DNA of 64,000 bases from NCBI RefSeq assembly GCF_036170895.1, contig NZ_CP108036.1, positions 8,343,501 to 8,407,500 of the forward strand, in the 5' to 3' direction. The notes beneath the pieces were generated by a model. The model did not search any database. It worked only from the letters and a program-made list of their open reading frames with translations, and was not told where the DNA came from. Source of the DNA: Streptomyces erythrochromogenes. Its GTDB lineage: Bacteria > Actinomycetota > Actinomycetes > Streptomycetales > Streptomycetaceae. Within the stretch, counting starts at the first letter, position 1. Each line of letters begins with the position of its first letter. The translations under genes and the position numbers were made by a program. Below are positions 33,388-43,081 of this stretch, one piece after another.

Positions 33388-35025
33388 TCAGCGCAGCACG
33401 GGGATCACATCGCGCGTCTCGTCGACCTCCAGGCCCGCGGCGCGCCGCCCGACCGGTTCCGGGGGCGCCTCGTCCGCGCAGACGGTGCCCCGCGCGGGCA
33501 GCGTCAGCGTGGCGAGGTAGCCGGTGGCCAGGGCGCTGACGCACGCGCTGCGGTTGTAGGCGGTGTGCCCCTCGGCGGCGAAGGTCAGCAGCCGGCCGTT
33601 CTCCAGCGTCCCGGCGAGGGCCACGGCGTCCTGGTAGGGGGTGTCGGGGTCCCCGGTCGTCCCCAGGACCAGGATCGGCGCGGAACCCGCCGCCCGGTAG
33701 GAGCCCTCGTAACGGCTCGGCCGGTCCGCCTGCCACTGGACGCACGCCGGCGCGTGGTTGTGGTCGTAGGTGGGCGGCCCGAGACCGATCGGGGGCCCCA
33801 GCAGCGGAGCCGACGCGGCGTGCGCGCCGACCAGCGCGCCCAGGAGCAGCCGGCCGGCCGGGTAGACGCGGTCGGCGCACTCGACGGCCGTGTTCACCGT
33901 CAGGAAGTCGAAGGACGCCGGCGACGGCGGGGACAGCAGGAACGAGGCCTGGCGGGCCTGCGCCGCCCGCAGCGCCTCGCCCAGGTAGGGCCAGATCTCC
34001 TTGCCCGCGTTGATGTTGAACATCAGGCGGTAGGCGAGGGTGTAGCCGGTGGCCGGACGTCCGCTCGCGGTGATGACCGGGTTCGCGTCCAGCGCCCGCT
34101 TGAGGTCGTCGAAGGCCTGCCGCGGCCGGCCCCCGCCGAACCCGCAGACGGCCGCGTTGCCCGCGCACCAGTCCAGGAACCGGCCGACCGCCGCGTCCAG
34201 GGCGGCGAACTGCGCGGCGTCGTAGGCGTAGGGCACCTCCGCGTACAGGCGCGGGTCGTAGGCCCCGTCCAGGACCATCGCCCGCACCCGCCGCGGGAAC
34301 TGCGCCGCGTAGAGGGTGCCGACGTAACTGCCGAAGGAACGGCCGTAGAAGGACAGCGTCTCCTCGCCCAGCGCCCGGCGCAGCAGGTCGATGTCCCGGG
34401 CGTTGAAGCCGGTGCCGACGAACGGCACCAGGCCGCCCGAGCGCTGCCGGCAGGCGGCTTCGAAGTCGGCGCCCTGCCGGACGGCCCGGTGCACGGCACC
34501 CGGGCCGGGCACGGCGCGCGCGGCGTCCACGGCGGCCGCGTACTCCTTGTCGTCCCAGCACTCCACCTGGCCGCTGCGCGCCACCCCCCGCATGTCGTAG
34601 CCGACGACGTCGAAGGAGTCGCGCAGGGCGGCGGGCAGGGCGGCGTGGCTGTTACGGGCGAAGTCCACACCGGAGTTGCCCGGCCCGCCCGGGTGCAGCA
34701 GCAGCACACCGGTGCGGCGGGCCGGGTCGGCCGCGGGCCGCCGGGTGACGGCGAGGGCGATCGTGGGCCCGCCCGGCCGGCGGTGGTCCAGCGGTACCCG
34801 GGCGGTCGCGCACTCGAAGCCGTCCTGCGGGCCGGTGCAGGGGCCCCAGGACAGGACGGGCACGGGCGGATCGGCCTCGGCCGAGGACACCGAGTCGGCG
34901 GGCGCCGCGACGGTCGCGGTCGCGGGCGCGGGCGCGGCCCCCGTCAGCGCGGTGACCGCGGTCAGGACGAGGGCCATCGCCCCCACCACGCGCCCGCGCG
35001 GGGCGACGGCGGAACGGGTCTGCAT
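33388..35025 (-). CDS. Secreted alpha/beta hydrolase (tripeptidyl-aminopeptidase-like)
   Basis: The product is 545 residues. The Sec signal ends near TATVAAP. The fold matches Streptomyces tripeptidyl aminopeptidases: GVLLLHPGGPGNSGVDFA is the oxyanion loop, YGRSFGSYVG supplies the nucleophile Ser (usual GxSxG, here GRSFG), TTGDPDTPY the Asp and EGHTAY the His. The C-terminal cap ends with cysteines typical of the family. It would release N-terminal peptides from extracellular protein. It is divergent from the serine hydrolase gene at 35263, across a 237-base promoter region. Confidence 0.85.
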   Translation of the reverse strand: MQTRSAVAPRGRVVGAMALVLTAVTALTGAAPAPATATVAAPADSVSSAEADPPVPVLSWGPCTGPQDGFECATARVPLDHRRPGGPTIALAVTRRPAADPARRTGVLLLHPGGPGNSGVDFARNSHAALPAALRDSFDVVGYDMRGVARSGQVECWDDKEYAAAVDAARAVPGPGAVHRAVRQGADFEAACRQRSGGLVPFVGTGFNARDIDLLRRALGEETLSFYGRSFGSYVGTLYAAQFPRRVRAMVLDGAYDPRLYAEVPYAYDAAQFAALDAAVGRFLDWCAGNAAVCGFGGGRPRQAFDDLKRALDANPVITASGRPATGYTLAYRLMFNINAGKEIWPYLGEALRAAQARQASFLLSPPSPASFDFLTVNTAVECADRVYPAGRLLLGALVGAHAASAPLLGPPIGLGPPTYDHNHAPACVQWQADRPSRYEGSYRAAGSAPILVLGTTGDPDTPYQDAVALAGTLENGRLLTFAAEGHTAYNRSACVSALATGYLATLTLPARGTVCADEAPPEPVGRRAAGLEVDETRDVIPVLR

Positions 35026-35262
35026 GCTTGCGCACCTCCGTGATGGTGACGGGCGTCGCGAACGGCCGCCAACGTAGCCGCCCGCCCCGCTCCCGTCGTC
35101 CCACCAGGAGTTGACTCCGCCTTACACCCAGGAGGTGAGGCCCGGGCCCGCGCTCAACCCCCGACCGGCCCTCCGCGGTCTTGCCCGGCGGGTGGACCCC
35201 ACCGGTTCCCGGGGAAAGCCGCAGCAGTTCCAGCGAGCACCCAGACCGCGAAGGAGCACGGC

Positions 35263-36498
35263 ATGACGTTACGCACGACCGCTACGGCCGCACGGGTCGC
35301 CCTGGTGGGCCTGGCGGCGGCCGCGATGGCGGCCACCACCCTCACCGTCCCCGCCCAGGCCGCCCCCGACCCCGGCCCGGACCCCGCCGCGGACCGGGCC
35401 GCCGCGCGGGCGGGGCACGCGGCGACCCGGCGCGCCATGGACGCCGAAGTCCGGGCCGGCATCCCCGGCATCACGGCCCAGGCCCGCGACACCCGCGGCG
35501 TCTGGAAGGCGGCCTCCGGCGTCGGCGACCTGGCCACCGGCACCCCCCGCGGCACCGACGACCGGTTCCGGATCGGCAGCATCACCAAGACCTTCGTGGC
35601 CGTCGTCCTGCTCCAGATGGAAACGGAAGGCAAACTCCGCCTCGACGACACCGTCGAGCACCATCTGCCGGGCCTGGTGAGGGGCAACGGCAACGACGGC
35701 GGCACGATCACCGTGCGCCGGCTCCTCAACCACACCTCCGGCCTCTTCGACTACCTGGCCGACGAGGAGTACCTGCAGACGTACATGCTCGGCGACGGCT
35801 ACCTGCGGCACCGCTACGACACCCTGCCGCCCGCCCAGCACGTGCAGGTGGCCCTCTCCCACCCGCCGCTGTTCTCTCCCGGCGACCGCTTCTCGTACTC
35901 CAACACCAACTACGTCCTGGCCGCGCTGATCATCGAGAAGGCGGGCGGACGTTCCTACGAGGCCGAGGTCCGCGACCGCATCATCAGGCCCCTGGGCCTC
36001 AAGGCCACCACCAACCCCGGCAACAGCATCCACATCCCCCGCCCCAGCAGCCGCGCCTACTCCAAACTGTTCGCGCAGGCCCCCGACCGGATCGACGACG
36101 TCACCGAGATGAACGGCTCGCAGGGCCGGGCCGACGGCGACATCATCTCCACCGCCGGCGACCTCAACCGCTTCTACCGCGCCCTGATGCGCGGCGAGCT
36201 CCTCGCCCCCCGCCAGCTGGCCGCCATGAAGACCACGGTGGAGATCCGCGAACGCCCCGACATGGCCTACGGGCTCGGCATCACCCGGATGCGCACGAGC
36301 TGCGGCACCACGCTGTGGGGCCACGGCGGAGGCATGGTCGGCTCGACCTCCCTGGCCGTCACCACCGAGAACGGCGGCCACCAGCTCGCCTACAACCGCA
36401 ACGGGGACTGGAGCCTGCCGACCGCCCCGGAGGCCATCATGGAAGCCGAATACTGCCCCACCCCCACCCCCACCCCCGCCCCCGCCCCCGCTTCCTGA
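35263..36498 (+). CDS. Secreted serine hydrolase, beta-lactamase/DD-peptidase fold
   Basis: The product is 411 residues. The signal peptide runs to about residue 34 (TLTVPAQAAP). The three class-C-type motifs are present: SITK with Ser106/Lys109, YSN (YSNTNYVL, about 214) and HGGG (WGHGGGMVG, about 365). Such proteins act as D-Ala-D-Ala carboxypeptidases, esterases or beta-lactamase relatives. I call it a serine hydrolase of the beta-lactamase superfamily. The C-terminus is Pro/Thr-rich (PTPTPTPAPAPAP). ATG 35263 is preceded by AAGGAG with a short gap. Separate transcript from the downstream gene. Confidence 0.9.
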   Translation: MTLRTTATAARVALVGLAAAAMAATTLTVPAQAAPDPGPDPAADRAAARAGHAATRRAMDAEVRAGIPGITAQARDTRGVWKAASGVGDLATGTPRGTDDRFRIGSITKTFVAVVLLQMETEGKLRLDDTVEHHLPGLVRGNGNDGGTITVRRLLNHTSGLFDYLADEEYLQTYMLGDGYLRHRYDTLPPAQHVQVALSHPPLFSPGDRFSYSNTNYVLAALIIEKAGGRSYEAEVRDRIIRPLGLKATTNPGNSIHIPRPSSRAYSKLFAQAPDRIDDVTEMNGSQGRADGDIISTAGDLNRFYRALMRGELLAPRQLAAMKTTVEIRERPDMAYGLGITRMRTSCGTTLWGHGGGMVGSTSLAVTTENGGHQLAYNRNGDWSLPTAPEAIMEAEYCPTPTPTPAPAPAS

Positions 36499-36576
36499 GC
36501 CGTACGCGGTTCCCCGCCGCCGGCGTCCACCCGCGGCGGGGAACCGCGGTCCAGCACCCTGCGGGATACTGACGCG

Positions 36577-37392
36577 ATGCCGCCCACGCCGCCCGCCGAG
36601 CCCCCCGAGCCCGCAGAGCAGCCTCCCGGGCCCGCAGAGCAGCCTGCCGGGCCCGCCGAGCCGATAACGGCCGATCCGCCCCGCCCCGCCCGCGCGCACA
36701 GGCCCCTGCTCACCCAGTCCTGGCTCGACCTGGCCTTCCTGCACTGGCCCGCCGACCCCGCCGACGTCGCCCCGCTGCTCCCGGCCGGCACCACGCCGGA
36801 CACCCTGGACGGCCTCACCTACGTCGGCCTCGTCGCGTTCCGCATGCACCGCGTCGGCTGGTTCCGCCTCCCCGGCATCCCCTACCTGGGCTCCTTCCCC
36901 GAGACCAACGTCCGCCTCTACTCGGTCGACGCCCACGGCCGCCGCGGCGTGGTCTTCCGCTCCCTCGACGCCTCCCGCCTCCTCCCGGTCCTCGCCGCCC
37001 GCACCGCGTTCCGCCTCCCGTACGTGTGGTCACGCATGTCGGTCCGCCGCGACGGCCCCACCCTCACCTACACCAGCAGCCGGCGCTGGCCCGGCCCGCG
37101 CGGCGCGCACAGCACGATCACCGTGCGGACCGGCGAACGCATCGAGGAGCCGACCGCCCTCGAACACTTCCTGACCGCCCGCTGGGGCATGCACAGCGAC
37201 TTCGGCGGCCGGCTGCTGTACCTGCCCAACAGCCACCCGCGCTGGCCGCTGCACCGCGCCGAACTCCTCGGCTGCGACGAGAACCTGGTGGCCGCCGCCG
37301 GCCTGCGGCCGCCCGCCGGCCCGCCCGTGAGCGTGCTGTACTCCCCGGGAGTCCCCGTACGGTTCACCCGCCCGCCCCGCCGGCCGAACTGA
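36577..37392 (+). CDS. DUF2071 (YqjF-like) family protein
   Basis: The product is 271 residues. The first 40 residues are a Pro/Glu/Ala tandem stretch (PAEQPPGPAEQPAGPAEP). The remainder matches DUF2071/YqjF: LTQSWLDLAFLHWPADPADVAPLLPAGTTPDTLDGLTYVGLVAFRM and NVRLYSVDAHGRRGVVFRSLDASRLLPV. The family is widespread, soluble and of unknown role, sometimes linked to acetoacetate-decarboxylase-like folds. No membrane segment. The start was kept at 36577 because the Pro/Glu stretch is in frame; a later start at residue 40 would also preserve the domain. Confidence 0.8.
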   Translation: MPPTPPAEPPEPAEQPPGPAEQPAGPAEPITADPPRPARAHRPLLTQSWLDLAFLHWPADPADVAPLLPAGTTPDTLDGLTYVGLVAFRMHRVGWFRLPGIPYLGSFPETNVRLYSVDAHGRRGVVFRSLDASRLLPVLAARTAFRLPYVWSRMSVRRDGPTLTYTSSRRWPGPRGAHSTITVRTGERIEEPTALEHFLTARWGMHSDFGGRLLYLPNSHPRWPLHRAELLGCDENLVAAAGLRPPAGPPVSVLYSPGVPVRFTRPPRRPN

Positions 37393-37703
37393 CCGCACCC
37401 CGGGTGCACCGCGAGCGCACCCCGGGCACATCCGCCCCGTTCCCGCCCCCGCTGCCGCCCTCGTTCCTGTCCGGCGGGCGGCCGGACGGGTACGCGCCAT
37501 TGACAGAGCCCGCGGCCACGTGCGAAAAAGACCGAAGACCCCAGGTCCGAGGCCGCGCGATGTCCGTTTCTCCGCTGCCCGGCGCCGCAACCGCAGACGC
37601 CGCCCGCGACGACAGCCCGCGGGGTCCACCCCGCCGCGATCGGCACCGCGTCGGTGCGACCGACCCACCTGGAACACGACGATCGGACCCCGACTTGACC
37701 CTC

Positions 37704-38246
37704 ATGCCCGGATCCCGCGTGCCCGGCCGGACCTGGACGGTCCGGCTCACCGGCCACGCCGATCACAGCGCCTCCGTCACCTGCAGCACCGAAGCCTGCC
37801 GCATGCCGCCCCGTTCGAAGGACACCGCGGCCCTGAAGCGGTTCGCCGCCGAACACGTCCGGGCCCACGCCCGGCTGGCCACCGTACGCCCCGACACCGC
37901 GTGCGCCTGCCGGGCCGCGCAGTGCGCGCTCCACGAGGCCCGCACCCAGTGCACCGGCTCCACCCTCCTGGTCCTGGTCCACAACCCGGCCGTGGGACAG
38001 GTCTGGACGCTCGCCGAGATCTGCCAGTCCTGCGCACCGCTCATCGCGCACACCGCCATCCTCGGCCGGTCCCAGCCCCAGGGCCGTCAGGCCCCGCCCG
38101 CGGCCTCGGTCCCCGCGCCCGCCACCGCACCGGCGGCGGTCCCCCTGCCCGTCGCGGGCGGGTTCTCCTCACCGCAGGCCGCCCCGGAGGCCCCCGCCGC
38201 CCGCCGCCGCCCGCACCGCCCCGCGCGCCCGCGCCGGACCCCCTGA
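37704..38246 (+). CDS. Cys-rich protein of unknown function (180 aa)
   Basis: I start at ATG 37704 (MPGSRVPGRTWTVRLTGHADHSASVTC), which begins the folded-looking part; ATG 37560 is in frame and has a better GAGG site. The central region has several cysteines (VTCSTEACR, DTACACRAAQCAL, TQCTG, ICQSCAPL) spaced like a metal-binding or zinc-ribbon fold. The tail is Pro/Ala/Arg-rich. Similar proteins occur singly in Streptomyces, but I know no function. The neighbour downstream is on the other strand. Confidence is better for the frame than for the start. Confidence 0.65.
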   Translation: MPGSRVPGRTWTVRLTGHADHSASVTCSTEACRMPPRSKDTAALKRFAAEHVRAHARLATVRPDTACACRAAQCALHEARTQCTGSTLLVLVHNPAVGQVWTLAEICQSCAPLIAHTAILGRSQPQGRQAPPAASVPAPATAPAAVPLPVAGGFSSPQAAPEAPAARRRPHRPARPRRTP

Positions 38247-38268
38247 CCGCGCCGGGCCGCGCCGGTCG

Positions 38269-38811
38269 TCACACCCACGTGTAGTTGTCGTCGGTGACGG
38301 CGGCCAGGGCGGCGTCGGCGGTGGCCGCGCGGGGGTCGGGCAGCGCGGCGAGAGCGGCACCGATCGGCGGGAAGAGCGGGAGCCCGGCGGCCCCGCGGTA
38401 GTCGATCCACTCGATCACGCCGACCTCGTGGCTCCCGTCGGGCTGTTCGTCCAGTTCCTCCTCGGCGAGGGTGGCGCGCAGCTCGGGGGTGATGTGCAGG
38501 CGGTGGATCAGGTGCAGCTTGCGCGGGGGCGGTGTGGGCCCGGGACGGGTGACGCGCTGGTCGACGACCCACAGCAGGTCGCCGCCCTCGGCGAGGCCGA
38601 TGTCCAGGCCGAGTTCCTCGGCGAGCTCCCGGCGCAGGGCGCAGGTGAGGTCCTCGCCGTCCTCCACGTTCCCGCCCGGCGGGCTGTAGTGGGTGGAGCC
38701 GGCGCGGTCGCGGCGGATGAGCGCGACCTCGTCCCCGCAGAACACCAGGGCCGCGGTGCGGATCTTGATGCGGGAGAACGGGACCGTCGGTGCCGGGGGA
38801 GCGGAAGTCAT
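38269..38811 (-). CDS. Nudix hydrolase
   Basis: The product is 180 residues from ATG 38811 (38823 also in frame). The Nudix box is complete: GGNVEDGEDLTCALRRELAEELGL (GX5EX7REUXEEXGU), near residues 50-73, binding Mg and hydrolysing nucleoside-diphosphate-linked compounds. It is preceded by RTAALVFCGDEVALIRRDRAG, the family's first beta strand. The substrate cannot be told. It is divergent from the SWIM gene, with 71 bases between starts, so the two may share a control region. Confidence 0.9.
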   Translation of the reverse strand: MTSAPPAPTVPFSRIKIRTAALVFCGDEVALIRRDRAGSTHYSPPGGNVEDGEDLTCALRRELAEELGLDIGLAEGGDLLWVVDQRVTRPGPTPPPRKLHLIHRLHITPELRATLAEEELDEQPDGSHEVGVIEWIDYRGAAGLPLFPPIGAALAALPDPRAATADAALAAVTDDNYTWV

Positions 38812-38882
38812 GACGGCCATCATCCCACCCCCGGACTGACACTCCGTCAGCGTTGTCGGTGGTCGCCCCTACGTTTGCGCCC

Positions 38883-40333
38883 ATGAGCCGATCCATCCAG
38901 GCACTCGCCTACGCACGCCCGTCCGCCCTCACCACCGAAGGCGGCGCCGGCCTCCTCGGACTGGAGACCTCCGGCGGGCTGACCCCGGTGGGCCGCGAGG
39001 CCCACCCGCAGTTCTTCGCCGGGTTCCTGAGCTCGCCTCAGGCCGCCGCCCGGGGCCTGCTCGCCGTCGCCGACGTCGCCGCAGCCCGCTACTACCAGCG
39101 CACCCTGCGGGCCTCCCTCGACCCGGTCGTCACGGCCGGCGGCGACCGGCTGCGCTTCGAGTCCTTCTCCGGCTGCTGCGGGGTCTACGCCCGGCTCGAC
39201 GTACTCCCCGAAGGCCTCGACGGCGCCGACACCGGCCACGGCACCACCAACGTCGACGTCAACAACCCGCTGCGCGAAGCCCTGTCCCGGCTCAGCGGCG
39301 ACGAACCCCTCCACCTGCGGGTCGGCCCCGACGAACTGGCCGTCACCACCCTGGACGGACCCGTGGTGGAGAAGAAGGTCCCGCTGCCCGACCGCTGGCT
39401 GCGCGGCTTCGCCGAATCCCAGGTGATCACCGCCGCCTTCGACCTGCGCGCCGAGTTGTCCGCGGCCGAGGCCGTACGCTTCCTGCGCTCCCTCCCGCGC
39501 ACCACCGGCACCGGACCGGGCAGCCGGGCACCCCTGTGGGTGGTCCCCGCCGGCCGCACCCTGCGCCCCACCACCCGCCCCGTCCCCGGCGCCGTCTGCC
39601 TGCCCGGCCCCGAGCGACTCACCGCCCTGCAGCGGGTGCTGCGGCACGCCACCGCACTGCGCGTGTACGGGCCCGCCGGCCACGACGGCGCCGCCACCGC
39701 CGCCGCCTGGGAGGTCGCCATGCCCGGCATGCGCCTGACCCTCACCCTCTCCCCGGAGCCCAGCCGCGGGTTCTCCGGCGAGGGCGCCGTCCTGGAGGCA
39801 CTGGCCGGCGACGAGGCCGCCGCCGACGCCGACCTGGTGTCCGTGCTGCTCTCCTGGGAACCGCGCATCGACATCGCCGACCTCGCCGCCCAGAGCGGAC
39901 TGAGCCCGCAGCGCGTACGCGCCGCCCTGACCCGGCTCGGCACCGCCGGCCGCGTCGGCTACGACGCCGCGGACGCCGCCTACTTCCACCGCGAACTGCC
40001 CTACGACGCCCACCGAGCCGAAGCCCGCAACCCCCGCCTCACCGCCGCCCGCACCCTCCTCGCCGACGGCGCGGTCCACCTCCACACCCCCGCCACCACC
40101 GGGTCGGGCACCGCGACCGTCCGCTCCGGCGAGCGCCGCTACCAGGTCCGCGAAGCCCCCGGCGGCGTCCTGAGCTGCACCTGCCAGTGGTGGGCCGACT
40201 ACCGCGGCCGCCGCGGCCCCTGCAAACACGCCCTCGCCGTCCGCATGGCCCACCGCGAACGGACCACCACCGCCACCCCTCCCTCACCACCAACGCCGAC
40301 ACCACCACCGCTGCTGCCGGAGACACCCGATGA
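38883..40333 (+). CDS. SWIM zinc-finger protein with lost stop (frameshift near 3' end)
   Basis: From ATG 38883 about 460 residues read as a Streptomyces SWIM protein: a winged-helix-like segment (DIADLAAQSGLSPQRVRAALTRLG) and the SWIM motif CTCQWWADYRGRRGPCKH near residues 430-450. In this frame no stop is met until 43085, so the next 2.7 kb would be read out of phase through the DUF6493 gene. The neighbouring frame stops at 40331-40333, exactly forming the ATGA overlap with ATG 40330. I infer an indel in the Thr/Pro-coding CACCACC repeats near 40260-40320. The coordinates given are the expected extent. Confidence 0.7.
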
Positions 40334-43026
40334 ACACCCTCCTCGACGCCGTCCGCACCGGCCGCTGCGACCTGGTCACCACCCTGATCACCCCCCTCAC
40401 CGCCGGCGAACGCCGCGCCCTCCTGCCCGAACTGACCACCCTGCGGCGCGAGATACGCACCTGGGACTGGAGCCGCCGCTGGGACGCCGAGCCCACCCTG
40501 CGCGCCCTGCACCTCGCCGGAGCCGCCTGCCACACCGGCCCGGCCGCCGCCGCCTCCTGGATCGCCGCCCGCGACCTGCGCGACGGCCGCACCCGCGACA
40601 CCGCCCGGCTGGCCGCGCTCCTCGCCGCCCGCGACCCCGCCTGGCGCGCCGACGTCGCCCACCGCCTCGCCGCCCGCACCGCCACCGTCGAGGACGACTA
40701 CCCCCTCATCCGCGCCCTCCTGGAAGGCACCGAAGCCCCCGCCCCCACCACCGACGGCTTCGTCCACGCCTGGGCCCGGGCGACCACCACCGGCACCGAC
40801 ACCACCACCACCACGACCAGCAGCAGTACCGGACGCCGCCCCCGCCCCCGCCCCCGTCCCCTGCGGGTCGCCCTGCGCGAAGACCCCTACACCGCCGAAC
40901 TCGTACCCCGCCTGTTCGAAACCGCCGAACCCGCCCCCTCCCTCACCTGGTACGACGACCCCCAAACCCCCGGCCGCTGGCCCGCCGAACTCGCCCACCT
41001 GGCCACCGAAGGCACCGTGGAGCGCCGCGCCCTCCTCACCGGCACCGTCAACCGCCTGCTGCGCGGCGGCCGCACCGGCCACCTCGCCTTCTACACCGAC
41101 CTCCTCGACGTCCTCGACCTCACCGCCGACGAACGCGCCGAGCACACCGCGGACTGGATCGCCCTGGCCGCCGACGCACCCTCACCCACCGCCGGCCGCG
41201 CCCAGCAGACCCTCACCGCGCTCTTCGAAGCCGGCCGACTCCCCGCCGAACGCCTCGCCGAGATGTCGCAGTCCGTCCTCTTCCGCCCCGAGAAGAAACT
41301 CGTCCGCGCCCAGCTCGTCCTGCTCGGCAAGGCCCTGCGCCGCGACCGGGAGGACCGCTTCACCCTGCTGCCCGCCACCGCCGCCGCCTTCGGCCACCCC
41401 GACACCGCCCTGCAGGAGAAAGCACTCAAACTCGTCGCCACCCACCTGCGCCCCGACGACGACGCCCTGCGCGCCGACCTCGCCTTCGACGCCGAACAGC
41501 TCGGCCCCGCCCTGCGGCGCACGGCCGCCGCCCTGCTCGGAACCATCGCCGACCCCGCCGGCGGCACAGGCACCGACGGCTACGAGGAGACCCTCCCCGC
41601 CGCACCCGCCCGCCGCCCCCTCACCACCGCCGGCCAGCCCATCGCCCGGACCGTCGAACTCGTCGCCGCCCTCGCCAAGACCAACGCACCGACCGCCGAG
41701 GAGACCGAGACCGCCCTCGACCTCCTGGTCCGCCACGCACACCAGGACCGGACCGCCCTGGCCGCCGCACTGCGCCCGGCCCTGGCCGACCGCCACTGGG
41801 CACGCGAAGACGCCGGCCACGCCGACCCCGCCCACCTCTCGGCCCCCGAACTCCTCGCCGCCGCCGTCCTCGGCCGCCTCGACCCCGCCGACCTCTCACC
41901 CCGGCGCCCCATCAACGGCAGGGGCTTCGGACAGCACTGCATCCACGACGCCCTCCAGCGCGTCACCACCGCCCGGGCCCGCGAAGCCGCCCTGCGCCTG
42001 CTCACCGACCCCCTCCCGTTCCTGCTGGCCACCCCCACCTGGGACTGCGGCACCCTCGAACCGCACGACCTCATCACCCGCCTGACCGCCTACGCCCGCC
42101 AGGGCGCCGAACCCGCCCCCGCCGACTTCGCCCAGGCCCTGCTGCGCGTACGGCGCGACCCCCAGGCCGCTGCCGCGGCCGACGCCCTCGCCACCCCCGA
42201 GGGGCGGCGCCTGGCCGCCTGGCTCACCGCCGACGGCGAACCGGCACCCCACACCCGCCACGTCAGCGATCGGGACCGCGGCCCGCGCACCTGGTGGGGC
42301 GCCGAACGGCTGACCGTGCGCCGCATCGTGCTGGAGGTCCCCGAACACCCCGTCATCCAGAAGGAGTTCCCGCCCGTCTTCCACCCGCTCGGCCGCCCCC
42401 GCACCGGCAGCCCGCACTGCTGGCACTGGCGCGGCCAGGAGCTCGCACACCTCGCGGTCCTGCCGCAGGACCGCGAGACGCAGGCCGTGTGGCTGCTGCC
42501 CGACCTGACCGAATGCGCCATCGACGAGGACCGCGGTGCGGGCGAAGTCCTCTCCCGGCTCGCCGAACTGGGCGGCCCCGCCGGCCCCGCACTGCACCTC
42601 GCCGTGGCCACCGGACTCGGAGCCCGCCACGCCGAGGACCGCCTCGCCGCGGTCGACGCACTCCTCGTCCTGGCCGCACGCCGGGAACTGGACACCGCCC
42701 TCCTCGGGCGCGACCTGGCCGAACTCCTGAGCCTGGGCACCGTCAAACCCAACCGGCTGGCCGACGCCGCCCGCACGGCCGCGGCCACCGGAGCGTACGC
42801 GACGACCTGGGCGTTCCTGGCCGGAGCCCTGCCCGCCGTCCTCACCGACGGCCCGGCCCGCGGCGCGGGCGAACTCCTCGCCGTGGCCGCCGACTGCGCG
42901 GAGCACTGCCGCCCCGGCGGCCCGCCGCCCGAGGGCCTGGCCCCGGCCGCCGCCCGCAAGGGCACCTCCCAACTGGCCACCCAGGCCCGCCGCCTGCACA
43001 CCGCCCTGACCACCACCGCCGGATAG
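40330..43026 (+). CDS. DUF6493 family HEAT-repeat-like protein
   Basis: The product is 898 residues, helical throughout, rich in Leu, Ala, Arg and Glu (starting MNTLLDAVRTGRCDLVTTLI), with repeated helix pairs resembling HEAT repeats. A Thr-rich stretch lies near residues 152-165 (TTTGTDTTTTTTSSSTG). It matches my memory of DUF6493, which in Streptomyces follows a SWIM gene. ATG 40330 overlaps the expected stop of the SWIM gene (ATGA), so translation is coupled. Full MoxR/VWA-type neighbours of such loci are absent here. Role unknown; perhaps a scaffold for the SWIM protein. Confidence 0.8.
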   Translation: MNTLLDAVRTGRCDLVTTLITPLTAGERRALLPELTTLRREIRTWDWSRRWDAEPTLRALHLAGAACHTGPAAAASWIAARDLRDGRTRDTARLAALLAARDPAWRADVAHRLAARTATVEDDYPLIRALLEGTEAPAPTTDGFVHAWARATTTGTDTTTTTTSSSTGRRPRPRPRPLRVALREDPYTAELVPRLFETAEPAPSLTWYDDPQTPGRWPAELAHLATEGTVERRALLTGTVNRLLRGGRTGHLAFYTDLLDVLDLTADERAEHTADWIALAADAPSPTAGRAQQTLTALFEAGRLPAERLAEMSQSVLFRPEKKLVRAQLVLLGKALRRDREDRFTLLPATAAAFGHPDTALQEKALKLVATHLRPDDDALRADLAFDAEQLGPALRRTAAALLGTIADPAGGTGTDGYEETLPAAPARRPLTTAGQPIARTVELVAALAKTNAPTAEETETALDLLVRHAHQDRTALAAALRPALADRHWAREDAGHADPAHLSAPELLAAAVLGRLDPADLSPRRPINGRGFGQHCIHDALQRVTTARAREAALRLLTDPLPFLLATPTWDCGTLEPHDLITRLTAYARQGAEPAPADFAQALLRVRRDPQAAAAADALATPEGRRLAAWLTADGEPAPHTRHVSDRDRGPRTWWGAERLTVRRIVLEVPEHPVIQKEFPPVFHPLGRPRTGSPHCWHWRGQELAHLAVLPQDRETQAVWLLPDLTECAIDEDRGAGEVLSRLAELGGPAGPALHLAVATGLGARHAEDRLAAVDALLVLAARRELDTALLGRDLAELLSLGTVKPNRLADAARTAAATGAYATTWAFLAGALPAVLTDGPARGAGELLAVAADCAEHCRPGGPPPEGLAPAAARKGTSQLATQARRLHTALTTTAG

Positions 43027-43081
43027 ACCGCCCGCCCTGCTCACCGATGCCGCCGACCCCACCAGGAAGTCCCCGGCCCCG